Shown here: piece by piece, positions 6,728 to 15,043 of the stretch
Layout of the letters: the number at the start of each line of letters is the position of its first letter
Numbering within the stretch: the first letter of the stretch is position 1
From: Collinsella sp. AF23-2
GTDB taxonomy: Bacteria > Actinomycetota > Coriobacteriia > Coriobacteriales > Coriobacteriaceae
Length of the DNA: 27,055 bases
Direction: 5' to 3'
Assembly (NCBI RefSeq): GCF_003459245.1
Contig: NZ_QRVG01000027.1
Location: forward strand, 1 to 27,055
The notes under the pieces: model-generated
Database searches by the model: none
Told to the model about the DNA's origin: nothing
The model's input: the letters and a program-made list of their open reading frames with translations, nothing else
Made by a program: the position numbers and the translations under genes

Positions 6728-8260
6728 ATGTCTAATGCACTTGGTCGCGACCTTGCAAAGTTGGTTGCCGCGGTTGATGCTGCCGCCTCTGAGTGTGGTC
6801 ATGGCGCGTATGGCCAACACTTCCATATTATGCCGCCGGCGGGTTGGCTCAACGACCCCAACGGTCTTTGCCAAGCGGGCGGCGTGTTCCACGCTTATTT
6901 TCAATATGCGCCCTTTGATGTCGAGGGTGGCGTTAAGGTCTGGGGCCATGCGACGAGTCGCGACCTTATGACGTGGGATTACGTTGGCGCCCCGCTGCTG
7001 CCCGACGAGTCGTTCGATTGTCACGGTGTGTATTCGGGCTCCGCGCTTGCCGAAGACGGTCGCATTCGCGTACTTTATACGGGCAACGTTAAGCTTTCCG
7101 ATGCGGACGGCACGTACGATTACGTCAATACCGGTCGACGAGCCGATACCGTCTATGTGGAGAGCACCGACGGCCAGGCGTTCGGCGCCAAGCGTGTGGT
7201 GCTGACTTCCGAGGATTATCCCGAGGATTTGACCTGCCATGTGCGCGACCCCAAGGTGTGGCGTGACGTGGACGGGCGTTATCACATGGTGCTGGGCGCG
7301 CGTCGTCGCGTCGACGGTCCGCATGTCGAGAGCCGTTTTTGCGCCATGCATGGCGAGGGTGCCGGTCGCGATGTGGGCGAGATCTTGGTGTACGGCTCGG
7401 CTGACATGCTTAGTTGGGAGCTCGAGAATCGCGTGTCTACGCCCGAGCGCTTTGGCTTTATGTGGGAGTGCCCCAGCTATATCGAGCTCGATGCGAAAGG
7501 CGGTGCACCGGCGAAGTGGCTGTCCTTCTCTCCCCAAGGGCTCGAGAGCGGTCGTTGGGACCGCGGCAATGTGTATGCAGCGGGCTACATGCCCGTTACG
7601 GGTGACATTACGGCTGGCAAGGACGCTTATGATCTGGGCGAGTTCCGCCTGTGGGACGCAGGTTTTGACTTCTATGCGCCGCAGGAGTTCACGGCCGAGG
7701 ACGGTCGCCATATTCTAATCGGCTGGATGGGCATGCCCGATAAGCCGACCTATGGCAACGACCCCACCGTGGCGTGCGGCTGGCAGCACTGCATGACGGT
7801 GCCGCGTGAGCTTACGGTCGGTGCTGGCGGCGTGGTACTGCAGCAGCCGGCGCGCGAGATCGAGCACCATTATGCCTCGGTGCGTGTGGGGGAGGGCTCG
7901 TTGGAGGTTGCCGGCGATACCTGCTTTGACGTTATTGTTGCCGGTGTCGACGGCGCTTTTAGTGCGACCGTTGATGGCGAGCTGAAGCTGGCGTTTGTGC
8001 CCGCCGAGGGTGAACTGCCCGCGCGCTTTGAGATGCGCTTTACCGACGAGGCCCGTACGGCGGCCGGCTGCGGTCGCGCGGTGCGTTGGGAACCGGTCGA
8101 CGAGGTTCGAAACGTACGCATCGTCGGCGACGCTTCTTCGGTTGAGGTGTTTGTAAACGATGGCGCGCTCGTGTTTTCGACGCGCATCTATCCCGAGGCC
8201 TATGGCGTGACCGTTGACGCCGTCGGCGCGAGCGTGACCTACCACGCGCTCAACATCTAG
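6728..8260 (+). CDS. scrB: Sucrose-6-phosphate hydrolase (GH32)
   Basis: A 510-residue glycoside hydrolase family 32 enzyme that splits sucrose 6-phosphate into glucose 6-phosphate and fructose. The three catalytic motifs are present and in order: WLNDPNG (nucleophile Asp43), RDP (transition-state stabiliser Asp174) and WECPS (acid/base Glu247). The N-terminal five-bladed propeller is followed from about residue 350 by the beta-sandwich typical of the family. It lies 107 bases downstream of scrA, so it is probably co-transcribed and under the same repressor. The ribosome binding site is weak (TTAGGA, 6716-6721). No fructokinase gene is in the window, so fructose must be phosphorylated by an enzyme encoded elsewhere. 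Confidence 0.92.
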   Translation: MSNALGRDLAKLVAAVDAAASECGHGAYGQHFHIMPPAGWLNDPNGLCQAGGVFHAYFQYAPFDVEGGVKVWGHATSRDLMTWDYVGAPLLPDESFDCHGVYSGSALAEDGRIRVLYTGNVKLSDADGTYDYVNTGRRADTVYVESTDGQAFGAKRVVLTSEDYPEDLTCHVRDPKVWRDVDGRYHMVLGARRRVDGPHVESRFCAMHGEGAGRDVGEILVYGSADMLSWELENRVSTPERFGFMWECPSYIELDAKGGAPAKWLSFSPQGLESGRWDRGNVYAAGYMPVTGDITAGKDAYDLGEFRLWDAGFDFYAPQEFTAEDGRHILIGWMGMPDKPTYGNDPTVACGWQHCMTVPRELTVGAGGVVLQQPAREIEHHYASVRVGEGSLEVAGDTCFDVIVAGVDGAFSATVDGELKLAFVPAEGELPARFEMRFTDEARTAAGCGRAVRWEPVDEVRNVRIVGDASSVEVFVNDGALVFSTRIYPEAYGVTVDAVGASVTYHALNI

Positions 8261-8281
8261 CGATTCGCCGCATATCGGCGC

Positions 8282-8287
8282 TATACT
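8282..8287 (+). promoter_or_regulatory. Possible -10 box between scrB and the hairpin at 8298
   Basis: TATACT matches a good -10 box and lies after the scrB stop but before the terminator at 8298-8338. A start near 8294 would put the terminator at the very 5' end of the transcript of the following gene. No good -35 box is visible at the right distance, so this is tentative. Confidence 0.35.
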
Positions 8288-8297
8288 GCAGCCGTTG

Positions 8298-8338
8298 CCC
8301 ACGATGCGGGAAACACCCGCATCGTGGGTTTTTGTTTT
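8298..8338 (+). terminator. Strong intrinsic terminator
   Basis: A perfect 13-bp stem CCCACGATGCGGG / CCCGCATCGTGGG with an AAACA loop is followed by TTTTTGTTTT. It lies 37 bases after the scrB stop and ends 16 bases before the next start codon. It most likely ends the sucrose transcript, but it could also act as an attenuator for the gene at 8355. Confidence 0.9.
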
Positions 8339-8354
8339 GAAGGGACGGTGCCGT

Positions 8355-9347
8355 GTGGATGTACAGCAGCTAGAAGAGGCTTGGGCTTTGAGGGCCGGTG
8401 CGCGTGAGGCGCGTCTTGTCTCGGCCTCGCATGTGCCGGCGGCGCTGTCGATGCTGGGGATTGTGCGGCCCGGCGATCGCTTGGTGGCCTTTGCGGACGA
8501 CTTTGCCGATGTGTTTGCCTGCGGCTTTGATGGCTGCGATGTTGCGCTGGTGGGGGAGCCCGCGGCTGCGGCGTTTGCTGCTGCGTCCGAGGGCTTTGAT
8601 GCTTCGTTTGATGCCGAGGGGCCGCACCTGTGGTGGTTCGTCAACTCCATCGGCGGGTTTGGTCTGCGTGTGCCCGACCTTCGCGCTCTGGGCCGCGCGT
8701 CTCGTGAGTCGCACGCGCTGCTGGTTGTGGACAACACGGTGGCGTCGGCTTTTGGCTGCGATCCACTGCGGCTGGGTGCTGCGCTGTCGCTCGAGGCGCT
8801 CGATCGCGCGTGCGCCGGCAAGGCTCCGCGCAAGCTCGTTGCCGCTTCGGTGGCACGCTCACAGCTCAAGCGCCATCGCGTGGATGCCGCTGCCGAGCGC
8901 GCGCATGTCCTGCTTGAGGGCTGCGGATTGGCTGCGCTCGACTTGTCCTCCGATGAGGCTGAGGTTCTAGAGCACGAGCTCGACACACTCGACACCCGCA
9001 TGCAGGAACACTTCGACCGTGCACGTGCGCTGGCCGAGTATTTGGCTGCCAATGAGATGGTGCGCAACGTGCGTTATCCCGGGCTGACCTCGCATCCCGA
9101 CCATGCCATCGCGACTGGCATCCTGGAGCACGGTTTTGGCCCGGCAGTAGAGTTTGACCTGATGGGCTACATTGCGGGCGAATTCTTCAGCATGCTGCCG
9201 GACGAATTCCGCACATCGCCTGCCGGCGGCCCAACAACGCGCCTTTCGGCCCCACGCGGCAAGCAGGGGAGCACCATCCGCCTCTTCGCCGGCACCGACG
9301 ACCCCCTGGTCGTAGCGTCCACCCTAGACAACGCCCTCCGCAACTAG
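8355..9347 (+). CDS. Divergent Cys/Met-metabolism PLP-fold protein, probable pseudoenzyme
   Basis: A 330-residue protein related to cystathionine gamma-synthase and its kin. GTG 8355 is chosen because AGGGA (8341-8345) is 9 bases upstream and the longer frame would read through the terminator. The fold is traceable: SASHVPAALSMLG corresponds to the Ser-Gly-Met/Ala-Ala-Ile helix, VDNT (125-128) to the cofactor-ring Asp126, PLRLGAALSL to the strand before the active-site lysine, and TIRLFAGTDDP to the C-terminal substrate Arg region. Counting without gaps from Asp126, the Schiff-base lysine position (25 residues later in E. coli MetB as I recall it) is Arg151, and the usual SxTKxxxGH motif is absent. 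The phosphate-binding Tyr/Arg region (YGGTYRLF in relatives) reads DFADVFACGF. It is shorter than the usual 380-400 residues. PLP chemistry is therefore doubtful. Function unknown. Confidence 0.7.
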   Translation: MDVQQLEEAWALRAGAREARLVSASHVPAALSMLGIVRPGDRLVAFADDFADVFACGFDGCDVALVGEPAAAAFAAASEGFDASFDAEGPHLWWFVNSIGGFGLRVPDLRALGRASRESHALLVVDNTVASAFGCDPLRLGAALSLEALDRACAGKAPRKLVAASVARSQLKRHRVDAAAERAHVLLEGCGLAALDLSSDEAEVLEHELDTLDTRMQEHFDRARALAEYLAANEMVRNVRYPGLTSHPDHAIATGILEHGFGPAVEFDLMGYIAGEFFSMLPDEFRTSPAGGPTTRLSAPRGKQGSTIRLFAGTDDPLVVASTLDNALRN

Positions 9348-9366
9348 CTAAATCATCCTCGACTCA

Positions 9367-9436
9367 ATAAGTTGCGGTGAAATATGGATTGATTTACGGC
9401 TTTAACCGCATAAGTCCCTATTTCACCGCAACTTAT
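9367..9436. repeat. Perfect 18-bp inverted repeat, possible mobile or RNA element
   Basis: ATAAGTTGCGGTGAAATA (9367-9384) is exactly repeated in inverse orientation at 9419-9436, enclosing 34 bases that contain a small CGG/CCG hairpin. Pairing continues imperfectly inside the arms (TGGATT against GGGACT). It lies between two convergent genes. There is no run of T typical of a terminator after either arm. It could be a non-autonomous mobile repeat or a structured 3' element. Confidence 0.6.
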
Positions 9437-9477
9437 GAGAAGAGATTGTGCGGCTAAAAAGCCCCGTCCCAAATTAG

Positions 9478-9831
9478 CTACTCTTTGATGCTGGCGATGA
9501 GGGCGTCGGCGCGGGTTGCTATGACGTCGTTGATTTCTGCCTGCAGGGTTTCGTAGACTTCGATGGCGCGCTTGCCGGCGGGGGTGAGCGATGATCCGCG
9601 GGCGCCGTCGCGCTCGATGAGCTTGCAGTCTAGCTGCCCTTCAGCCTCGTTCACAATGCGCCAAGCCTTGGAATACGCCATGCCCATGCTCTTGGCGGCA
9701 CGGTTGAGCGAGTGGTCGCGGGCAATACCCTGCAGCAGCAAGACGCAGCCATGGCCAAACACACCCGGCAGATCCTTGTCGCACGCTTGAATGACCAACT
9801 TTGCCGTCGTCTTGTACTCCATGTGCTCCAC
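9478..9831 (-). CDS. ModE-type winged-helix regulator, DNA-binding domain only
   Basis: A 117-residue protein on the reverse strand. Residues 41-64 (SLNRAAKSMGMAYSKAWRIV...) form the helix-turn-helix of the ModE/LysR-like N-terminal family, and the wing follows with RDGARGSSLTPAGKRAI. Full-length ModE carries C-terminal molybdate-binding TOBE domains; these are absent, so a molybdate response cannot be assumed. The start is ambiguous: GTG at 9831 (GGAAAG only 2 bases away) or ATG at 9822 (GGAG 3 bases or GGAAAG 11 bases upstream). It is divergent from the IMP dehydrogenase gene across a 184-base gap, so it may regulate that gene or itself. Related genes often sit beside molybdenum-cofactor functions, none of which are seen here. 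Confidence 0.8.
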   Translation of the reverse strand: MEHMEYKTTAKLVIQACDKDLPGVFGHGCVLLLQGIARDHSLNRAAKSMGMAYSKAWRIVNEAEGQLDCKLIERDGARGSSLTPAGKRAIEVYETLQAEINDVIATRADALIASIKE

Positions 9832-9907
9832 GTCTTTCCGCTAAAGTGTTTGCTGGGCAAACGCAAAGCCTGCGTCAAACCCTCGTGTGCTCTTCTTAAA
9901 TCATGCA

Positions 9908-9957
9908 TTGTAGCAGTCAAAGTGCGTTAAGATACTTCCCCAGTATTGGGCGCCCAA
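9908..9957 (+). promoter_or_regulatory. Probable guaB promoter and palindrome
   Basis: TTGTAG (9908-9913) and GATACT (9931-9936) are 17 bases apart, a plausible sigma-70-type promoter. Just downstream, near the expected start of transcription, is a perfect 12-bp palindrome TTGGGCGCCCAA (9946-9957) flanked by CCCAG (9939-9943) and CTGGG. The palindrome could be an operator or the first hairpin of the leader. Confidence 0.5.
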
Positions 9958-10015
9958 GGTTGGGCTGGGTCCTACGAGGCCTGCAGCCGACCGGTCGCAT
10001 GGAAAAAGGAGAAAC

Positions 10016-11527
10016 ATGGCTACGTTCTTTCCCGGTGAGTCCCACACGTTTTCGGAGTATCTGCTGGTTCCTGGTTACTCGTCCTCGCAGTGCATCCCCA
10101 ACAACGTCTCTCTTAAGACGCCGCTAACCCGTTTCAAGCGCGGTGAGAAGCCGGCAATCACCCTGAACATCCCCATGGTTTCCGCCATCATGCAGTCCGT
10201 CTCGGGCGTCGACATGGGTGTCGCGCTCGCTACCGAGGGTGGCCTGTCCTTCATTTACGGTTCCCAGACCCCCGAGTCCGAGGCCGCTATGGTCAAGGCC
10301 GTTAAGGATCACAAGGCTGGCTTCGTTCAGTCCGATTCCACACTGACCCCCGACATGACCATGGAGCAGGTCATCGAGCTCAAGGAGAAGACCGGCCACT
10401 CCACCATGCCGGTTACCGACGACGGCACCCCCAAGGGCAAGCTCCTGGGTATCGTTACCAGCCGTGACTATCGCCCCAGCCGCGATGACCACCAGAAGAA
10501 GGTCGCCGAGTTCATGACCCCGCGCGAGCAGCTCATCGTGGGCGACAAGAACATCAGCCTCAAGGTTGCAAACGACGTCATCTGGGACAACAAGCTCAAC
10601 GCTCTGCCCATTGTCGACGACAACGATCACCTCATGGGCATCGTCTTCCGCAAGGACTACGACAGCCACAAGACCAACCCCAACGAGCTGCTCGACGGCG
10701 ATAAGCGCTACATGGTCGGCGCCGGTATCAACACCCGCGACTATGCCGAGCGCGTGCCGCTGCTCATCGAGGCCGGTGCCGACGTCCTATGCATCGACTC
10801 TTCCGAGGGCTTCAGCGAGTGGCAGAAGCGCACCATCGAGTGGATCCGCGCCAACTACGGCGAGGACGTCAAGGTCGGTGCCGGTAACGTCGTCGACGCC
10901 GAGGGCTTCCGCTTCCTGGCCGACTGCGGTGCCGACTTCATCAAGGTCGGTATCGGTGGCGGCTCCATCTGCATCACCCGTGAGACCAAGGGTATCGGCC
11001 GTGGCCAGGCCACCGCGCTGATCGACGTCTGCCGCGCCCGTGACGAGTACTATGAGGAGACCGGCGTCTACGTGCCCGTGTGCTCCGACGGCGGCATTGT
11101 CTACGACTACCACATGACGCTCGCCCTTGCCATGGGTGCCGACTTTATGATGCTGGGCCGCTACTTCGCCCGCTTTGACGAGAGCCCGACCGAGCGCGTC
11201 AACGTCAACGGCCAGTACATGAAGGAGTACTGGGGCGAGGGTTCTGCGCGTGCCCGTAACTGGCAGCGCTACGACCTGGGCGGCGCCGCGAAGCTCAGCT
11301 TTGTCGAGGGCGTTGACTCCTACGTTCCCTACGCCGGCTCCCTCAAGGACGGCGTGGGCGGCACGCTCTATAAGGTCAAGTCCACGATGTGCAACTGCGG
11401 TGCCCTCTCGATCCCCGAGCTCCAGGAAAAGGCACGCCTGACCCTGGTAAGCTCGACCTCGATCGTCGAAGGCGGAGCCCACGACGTCGTAGTCAAGGAC
11501 TCCCAACAGAGCGTAACGTATCGATAA
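10016..11527 (+). CDS. guaB: IMP dehydrogenase, divergent subtype
   Basis: A 503-residue enzyme that oxidises IMP to XMP with NAD+, the first committed step of GMP synthesis. ATG 10016 follows AAAGGAG. The barrel is interrupted at about residues 105-215 by two CBS repeats. The catalytic loop is [20 protein letters not shown] with nucleophile Cys319 (consensus GxGSxCxTR). Downstream the usual GSLLAGTEE-type phosphate loop is replaced by [11 protein letters not shown], and the flap region keeps the Arg-Tyr pair in NWQRYDL and an [11 protein letters not shown] segment. The FIYGSQ, KAGFV and GIGRGQAT signatures recall the protist/kinetoplastid IMPDH branch rather than ordinary bacterial GuaB; this is from memory of the families and needs a tree. 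A GMP reductase role is less likely given the CBS domains and flap. Confidence 0.85.
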   Translation: MATFFPGESHTFSEYLLVPGYSSSQCIPNNVSLKTPLTRFKRGEKPAITLNIPMVSAIMQSVSGVDMGVALATEGGLSFIYGSQTPESEAAMVKAVKDHKAGFVQSDSTLTPDMTMEQVIELKEKTGHSTMPVTDDGTPKGKLLGIVTSRDYRPSRDDHQKKVAEFMTPREQLIVGDKNISLKVANDVIWDNKLNALPIVDDNDHLMGIVFRKDYDSHKTNPNELLDGDKRYMVGAGINTRDYAERVPLLIEAGADVLCIDSSEGFSEWQKRTIEWIRANYGEDVKVGAGNVVDAEGFRFLADCGADFIKVGIGGGSICITRETKGIGRGQATALIDVCRARDEYYEETGVYVPVCSDGGIVYDYHMTLALAMGADFMMLGRYFARFDESPTERVNVNGQYMKEYWGEGSARARNWQRYDLGGAAKLSFVEGVDSYVPYAGSLKDGVGGTLYKVKSTMCNCGALSIPELQEKARLTLVSSTSIVEGGAHDVVVKDSQQSVTYR

Positions 11528-11575
11528 GATAAGACCTGCACATAAAGGTTGAGCCTCAACCACGTTATTTAGATA

Positions 11576-11619
11576 AAGCGAGATGCCTGCAAGTCGCAGG
11601 CATCTCGCTTGTTGTATTT
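11576..11619 (+). terminator. Intrinsic terminator after guaB
   Basis: A perfect 15-bp stem AAGCGAGATGCCTGC / GCAGGCATCTCGCTT (11576-11590 with 11596-11610) has an AAGTC loop and is followed by the T-rich GTTGTATTT. It lies about 50 bases after the guaB stop and ends the transcript before the leuS promoter. A smaller GGTTGAG/CTCAACC palindrome lies at 11547-11561. Confidence 0.85.
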
Positions 11620-11627
11620 GCTATCAT
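11619..11627 (+). promoter_or_regulatory. Extended -10 promoter for leuS
   Basis: TGCTATCAT is a TG-n-TATnAT extended -10 box. Transcription would start around 11634, about 12 bases before the long leader hairpin. A -35 box is not obvious, as is common for extended -10 promoters. Confidence 0.45.
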
Positions 11628-11645
11628 CAGTCGAGTTAACGATGT

Positions 11646-11763
11646 GGCGGGGCGTTCTTATCTTTGCTCGCTGCAAGTTCCGCACGAGCCGAAGAGCACT
11701 TAATGTGCTCTTCGTGCGAGCAGGACTGTCCGCAGCAGCGAGTAAAGGTAAGAACGCCCCGCC
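11646..11763 (+). ncRNA. Long hairpin leader RNA upstream of leuS
   Basis: Bases 11646-11674 pair with 11735-11763 in a 29-bp outer stem with no unpaired base. Its only two non-Watson-Crick positions (11661/11748 and 11666/11743) are G-U wobbles in + strand RNA but would be A-C mismatches in the opposite transcript. Inside are a further short stem (11676-11680 with 11723-11727), GCAC/GTGC, and a perfect 9-bp apical stem GAAGAGCAC/GTGCTCTTC (11691-11699 with 11705-11713) with a TTAAT loop. The structure ends 13 bases before the leuS Shine-Dalgarno site. No T-box sequence or run of Leu codons is present. It may be a regulatory leader or a repeat element; the family is not recognised. Confidence 0.6.
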
Positions 11764-11789
11764 CCAACCCAGCTAACAAAGGAGCTGAT

Positions 11790-14366
11790 ATGTGCGATTG
11801 CACAGATCATAAGGATGAGATCCCCGCCTACGACGCGCAGGCCATTGAGTCCCGGTGGATGAAGGCGTGGGACGACGAGAACCTCTTTGCCGTCGACACC
11901 GACGCCACCAAGCCCAAGAAGTATGTGCTCGAGATGTTCCCGTATCCGTCGGGCGACCTACACATGGGCCACGCGCGCAACTACACCATCGGCGATGCCA
12001 TGGCCCGTCAGGCCCGCATGCGCGGCTTTGACGTGCTGCACCCCATCGGCTTTGACGCCTTTGGCCTGCCCGCTGAGAACGCCGCCATCAAGCACAACAC
12101 GCAGGCTGCCGCCTGGACGTATAAGAACATGGACCAGGCGCTCGCCACGATGAGGCGCATGGGCTTCTCCTACGACCTGGATCGCACCGTTAAGACCTGC
12201 AGCCCCGACTACTATCGCTGGGGCCAGTGGATCTTTGAGAAGATGTGGGAAAAGGGCCTGGTCTATCGTAAGAAGAATCCGGTTAACTGGTGCCCCACCT
12301 GCAAGACCGTTTTGGCTAACGAGCAGGTGACCGAGGGCAAGTGCTGGCGTTGCGGCACCGAGCCCGAGAAGCGCGACCTTGAGCAGTGGTACTACAAGAT
12401 CACCGAGTACTCCCAGGAGCTGCTCGATGACCTTGAGAAGCTCCCTGGCTGGCCCGAGCGCGTCAAGCAGATGCAGGCCAATTGGATCGGCCGCTCCGAG
12501 GGTGCCGAGGTCGACTTTACCCTGTGCGACGCCGATGGCGAGCCCATCGAGGGCGACGAGGGCAAGATCACCGTCTTCACCACGCGCGCCGATACCCTTT
12601 TTGGCGTCTCCTTCTTTGTCCTGGCTCCCGAGTACGCCCGTCTGCACGAGCTCGTCGAGGGCACGGAGTACGAGGCGGCCGTCACCAAGATCGTTGAGGA
12701 CTCCAAGCACATTTCTGCCGTCGAGCGTGCCCAGGGCACTCTCGAGAAGCACGGTGCCTTTACCGGCCGCTACGTGGTGAACCCCGTTAACGGCGAAAAG
12801 GTCCCCGTGTGGGTTGCCGACTACGTCGTGGCCGATTACGGCACCGGCGCCGTCATGGCCGTTCCCTGCGGCGACCAGCGCGACTTTGAGTTTGCCCGCA
12901 AGTATGATCTGCCGATCGTGCCGATCATCCTGGACGACGATGATCGCGCTGCCGTCGAGGCCAGCGGCGAGACCATCGATACCTTCCATGCCGAGACTGT
13001 CGACTGGGAATGCGCCCACGCTGCCGAGGGCACGCTGGTCCAGTCGGGCAAGTACACCGGCATGCGCGGCGGTAAGCACTCCGAGGGCGAGTCTGCCATC
13101 GTGGCCGACCTCGAGGCCATGGGCTGCGGTCGTCGCAAGGTCGAGTTCCGCCTGCGCGACTGGCTCATCAGCCGCCAGCGCTATTGGGGCAACCCCATCC
13201 CGGCCATCCACTGCGAGCACTGCGGCATCGTGCCCGTGCCCGAGGATCAGCTGCCGGTGACGCTGCCCGAGAACCTGGACCTGGGTGCCGGCGAGACGCT
13301 TGCCGAGTGCAAGGACTTCTACGAGACCACCTGCCCGGTCTGCGGCCGCCCGGCCAAGCGCGAGACCGATACCATGGACACCTTTACCTGCTCCAGCTGG
13401 TATTACCTGCGCTATACCGACCCGCACAACACCGAGCTGCCCTTCTCCCGCGAAGCCGCCGACCGTTGGATGCCCGTCGATAACTACATCGGCGGCATCG
13501 AGCACGCCATCCTGCACCTGCTCTACAGCCGCTTCTTTACCAAGGCACTGCGCGACCTGGGCCTGCTGAGTGTGGACGAGCCCTTCACCAACCTGCTGTG
13601 CCAGGGCATGGTCAAGGACGAGAACGGCGACACCATGTCCAAGTCCAAGGGCAACGTCGTGCCCCCGAGCTCGGTCATCGAGCCCTACGGCGCCGACACC
13701 ATGCGTCTGGCGATCCTGTTTATCGCCCCGCCCGAGAAGGACTTCGACTGGGATCCCAAGGCCGTTGAGGGCGCCAACCGCTTCATCAAGCGCGCCTGGC
13801 GTATCGTGTGGCAGCTCGTCCAGTCCGGCGACGCCAACGTGGCCTTCGACAAGTCCGCGCTCGACGAGGTTGCGATGAAGCTCTATCGCGAGCGTCACCG
13901 GACCATCGCCAAGTGCACCGAGGACTTCGATCGCGGCCAGTTCAACACCGCCATCTCGGCCGTCATGGAACTCGTCAACGCGGCGAGCGCCTACCTCAAC
14001 GCCACCGAGGGTGCCGCGCGCGACAAGGCCCTGTGCTACGGCGTGGCTAAGGACATCGTGAGCGTCCTTGCCCCCATCTGCCCGTTCTGGGCCGATGAGC
14101 TGTGGCATGAGGCACTCGGCTGCGAGGGCAACGCCTATACCGCCGCCTGGCCCGAGTTCGACCTGGCCGAGTCCATCGAGGACACGGTGCAGATTGTCGT
14201 GCAGGTGCTCGGCAAGGTTCGTGGCCGCATCGACGTAGCCCGCGATGCCTCCAACGAGGAGATGCAGGCTGCCGCCGAGGTCGCTGTCGCCAAGTGGACC
14301 GAGGGCAAGACGGTCGTCAAGGCCATCTGCGTGCCCGGCAAGCTGGTCAACCTGGTGGTCAAGTAA
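11790..14366 (+). CDS. leuS: Leucyl-tRNA synthetase
   Basis: An 858-residue class I synthetase that charges tRNA-Leu. ATG 11790 follows AAAGGAG (11778-11783 region); the frame is open further upstream but only through the leader hairpin. The HIGH motif is HMGH (58-61) in [15 protein letters not shown] and the KMSKS motif is TMSKS (615-619). A CxxC pair with CWRCG near residues 170-195 forms the zinc-binding insert, and the CP1 editing domain with its [13 protein letters not shown] segment lies around residues 225-420. The C-terminal anticodon-binding domain and short tail domain complete a normal-length bacterial LeuRS. It is a single-gene transcript between a leader hairpin and a terminator. 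Confidence 0.97.
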   Translation: MCDCTDHKDEIPAYDAQAIESRWMKAWDDENLFAVDTDATKPKKYVLEMFPYPSGDLHMGHARNYTIGDAMARQARMRGFDVLHPIGFDAFGLPAENAAIKHNTQAAAWTYKNMDQALATMRRMGFSYDLDRTVKTCSPDYYRWGQWIFEKMWEKGLVYRKKNPVNWCPTCKTVLANEQVTEGKCWRCGTEPEKRDLEQWYYKITEYSQELLDDLEKLPGWPERVKQMQANWIGRSEGAEVDFTLCDADGEPIEGDEGKITVFTTRADTLFGVSFFVLAPEYARLHELVEGTEYEAAVTKIVEDSKHISAVERAQGTLEKHGAFTGRYVVNPVNGEKVPVWVADYVVADYGTGAVMAVPCGDQRDFEFARKYDLPIVPIILDDDDRAAVEASGETIDTFHAETVDWECAHAAEGTLVQSGKYTGMRGGKHSEGESAIVADLEAMGCGRRKVEFRLRDWLISRQRYWGNPIPAIHCEHCGIVPVPEDQLPVTLPENLDLGAGETLAECKDFYETTCPVCGRPAKRETDTMDTFTCSSWYYLRYTDPHNTELPFSREAADRWMPVDNYIGGIEHAILHLLYSRFFTKALRDLGLLSVDEPFTNLLCQGMVKDENGDTMSKSKGNVVPPSSVIEPYGADTMRLAILFIAPPEKDFDWDPKAVEGANRFIKRAWRIVWQLVQSGDANVAFDKSALDEVAMKLYRERHRTIAKCTEDFDRGQFNTAISAVMELVNAASAYLNATEGAARDKALCYGVAKDIVSVLAPICPFWADELWHEALGCEGNAYTAAWPEFDLAESIEDTVQIVVQVLGKVRGRIDVARDASNEEMQAAAEVAVAKWTEGKTVVKAICVPGKLVNLVVK

Positions 14367-14393
14367 GCGCTGCGTGTAAAGCTGGCATGCAAT

Positions 14394-14430
14394 AAACGAG
14401 GGACGGTCCGGTTGGGTCGTCCCTCGTTTT
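14394..14430. terminator. Bidirectional terminator between leuS and the lipoprotein gene
   Basis: AAACGAGGGACG (14394-14405) pairs with CGTCCCTCGTTT (14418-14429) across a 12-base loop. T-rich sequence follows on the + strand (TTTTGTGTTGT), and the other strand also runs into T (CGTTTATT), so it can end both convergent genes. Confidence 0.85.
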
Positions 14431-14470
14431 GTGTTGTATGCCCTGCTTAGTCAGTGCGTCGCACCGTCTT

Positions 14471-15043
14471 CTACGGGATGTGTACTAGGTCCCTAAAGTA
14501 AACGTTGCCCGTTGCCTCTTCGAACATCCAAATGTTGAGGTAGATGTCGTTGAGGTCGTTGTTCACATCAAAGTCGGGGTCGTCGAAGGTGCCCACAAAG
14601 GTGAGCATGGCGCGCGTTTCCTCGCCCGCTGCGACCTGCTGGCGCATGCGCACGTCGCAGACCTTACCGCTGACGTAGGCATAGGAGTCCGCGTCGCCAA
14701 ACATCATGTCGACACCGGTATTGTTGGTCACCGTAAAGACGAGCGCGGCGTCTCCGTAGCCGTCGGTGTCCTTGCCCACGCAGGTAACATGGACGTTTTC
14801 GTCTGCCTCAAGGTCGATGGGGAACTGTTCTTGGGGGTCGGGACCTAGGCCCTGGGGATCGTCGATGTCTTCGTCTATTTTGTCGAAGCTTACCGGGGGT
14901 TCGGTTTTCTCGATGGCTTTGGTGCTGCCACGATCCGGTTCGCATGTTCCGGTTTTGCCATCGATGTTGTTGCAGCCCGTCAGAGCGAACGAGCAGGCAG
15001 CGACGACGAGCGCGGTCGCGCAGAGGGTGCCTAGGCGTTCCAT
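14471..15043 (-). CDS. Putative lipoprotein of unknown function
   Basis: A 190-residue protein on the reverse strand, with AAGGAGG (15048-15054) 4 bases before its ATG. The signal peptide ends in ALTGC, so Cys24 is the likely lipidation site and the protein is anchored outside the membrane. A low-complexity acidic, Pro-rich linker (about 28-75) is followed by a domain of about 110 residues with beta-strand character, including VTCVGKD, ALVFTVTNNTGVD and the LTFVGTFDDPDF segment. That looks like an Ig-like fold of the kind in DUF4352/DUF5067-type surface lipoproteins, but no family is claimed. It is monocistronic between a convergent leuS and a divergent rimP operon. Confidence 0.8.
   Translation of the reverse strand: MERLGTLCATALVVAACSFALTGCNNIDGKTGTCEPDRGSTKAIEKTEPPVSFDKIDEDIDDPQGLGPDPQEQFPIDLEADENVHVTCVGKDTDGYGDAALVFTVTNNTGVDMMFGDADSYAYVSGKVCDVRMRQQVAAGEETRAMLTFVGTFDDPDFDVNNDLNDIYLNIWMFEEATGNVYFRDLVHIP

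Noticed and set aside
8295..8354. Longer N-terminus for the PLP-fold protein starting with TTG at 8295
   Set aside because: It would translate through the terminator stem and T tract; GTG 8355 has a well-spaced ribosome binding site.
11664..11789. N-terminal extension of LeuS with Cys-rich sequence
   Set aside because: The extra 42 codons lie in the leader hairpin; the ATG at 11790 has a strong AAAGGAG site and matches the usual LeuS N-terminus.
11628..11789. T-box leader for leuS
   Set aside because: No TGGnACC-type T-box sequence, no AG-bulge stem I architecture and no terminator/antiterminator pair were found.
11958..14108. Long reverse-strand open frame across leuS
   Set aside because: Antisense shadow of leuS created by codon bias; no ribosome binding site, no recognisable domain.
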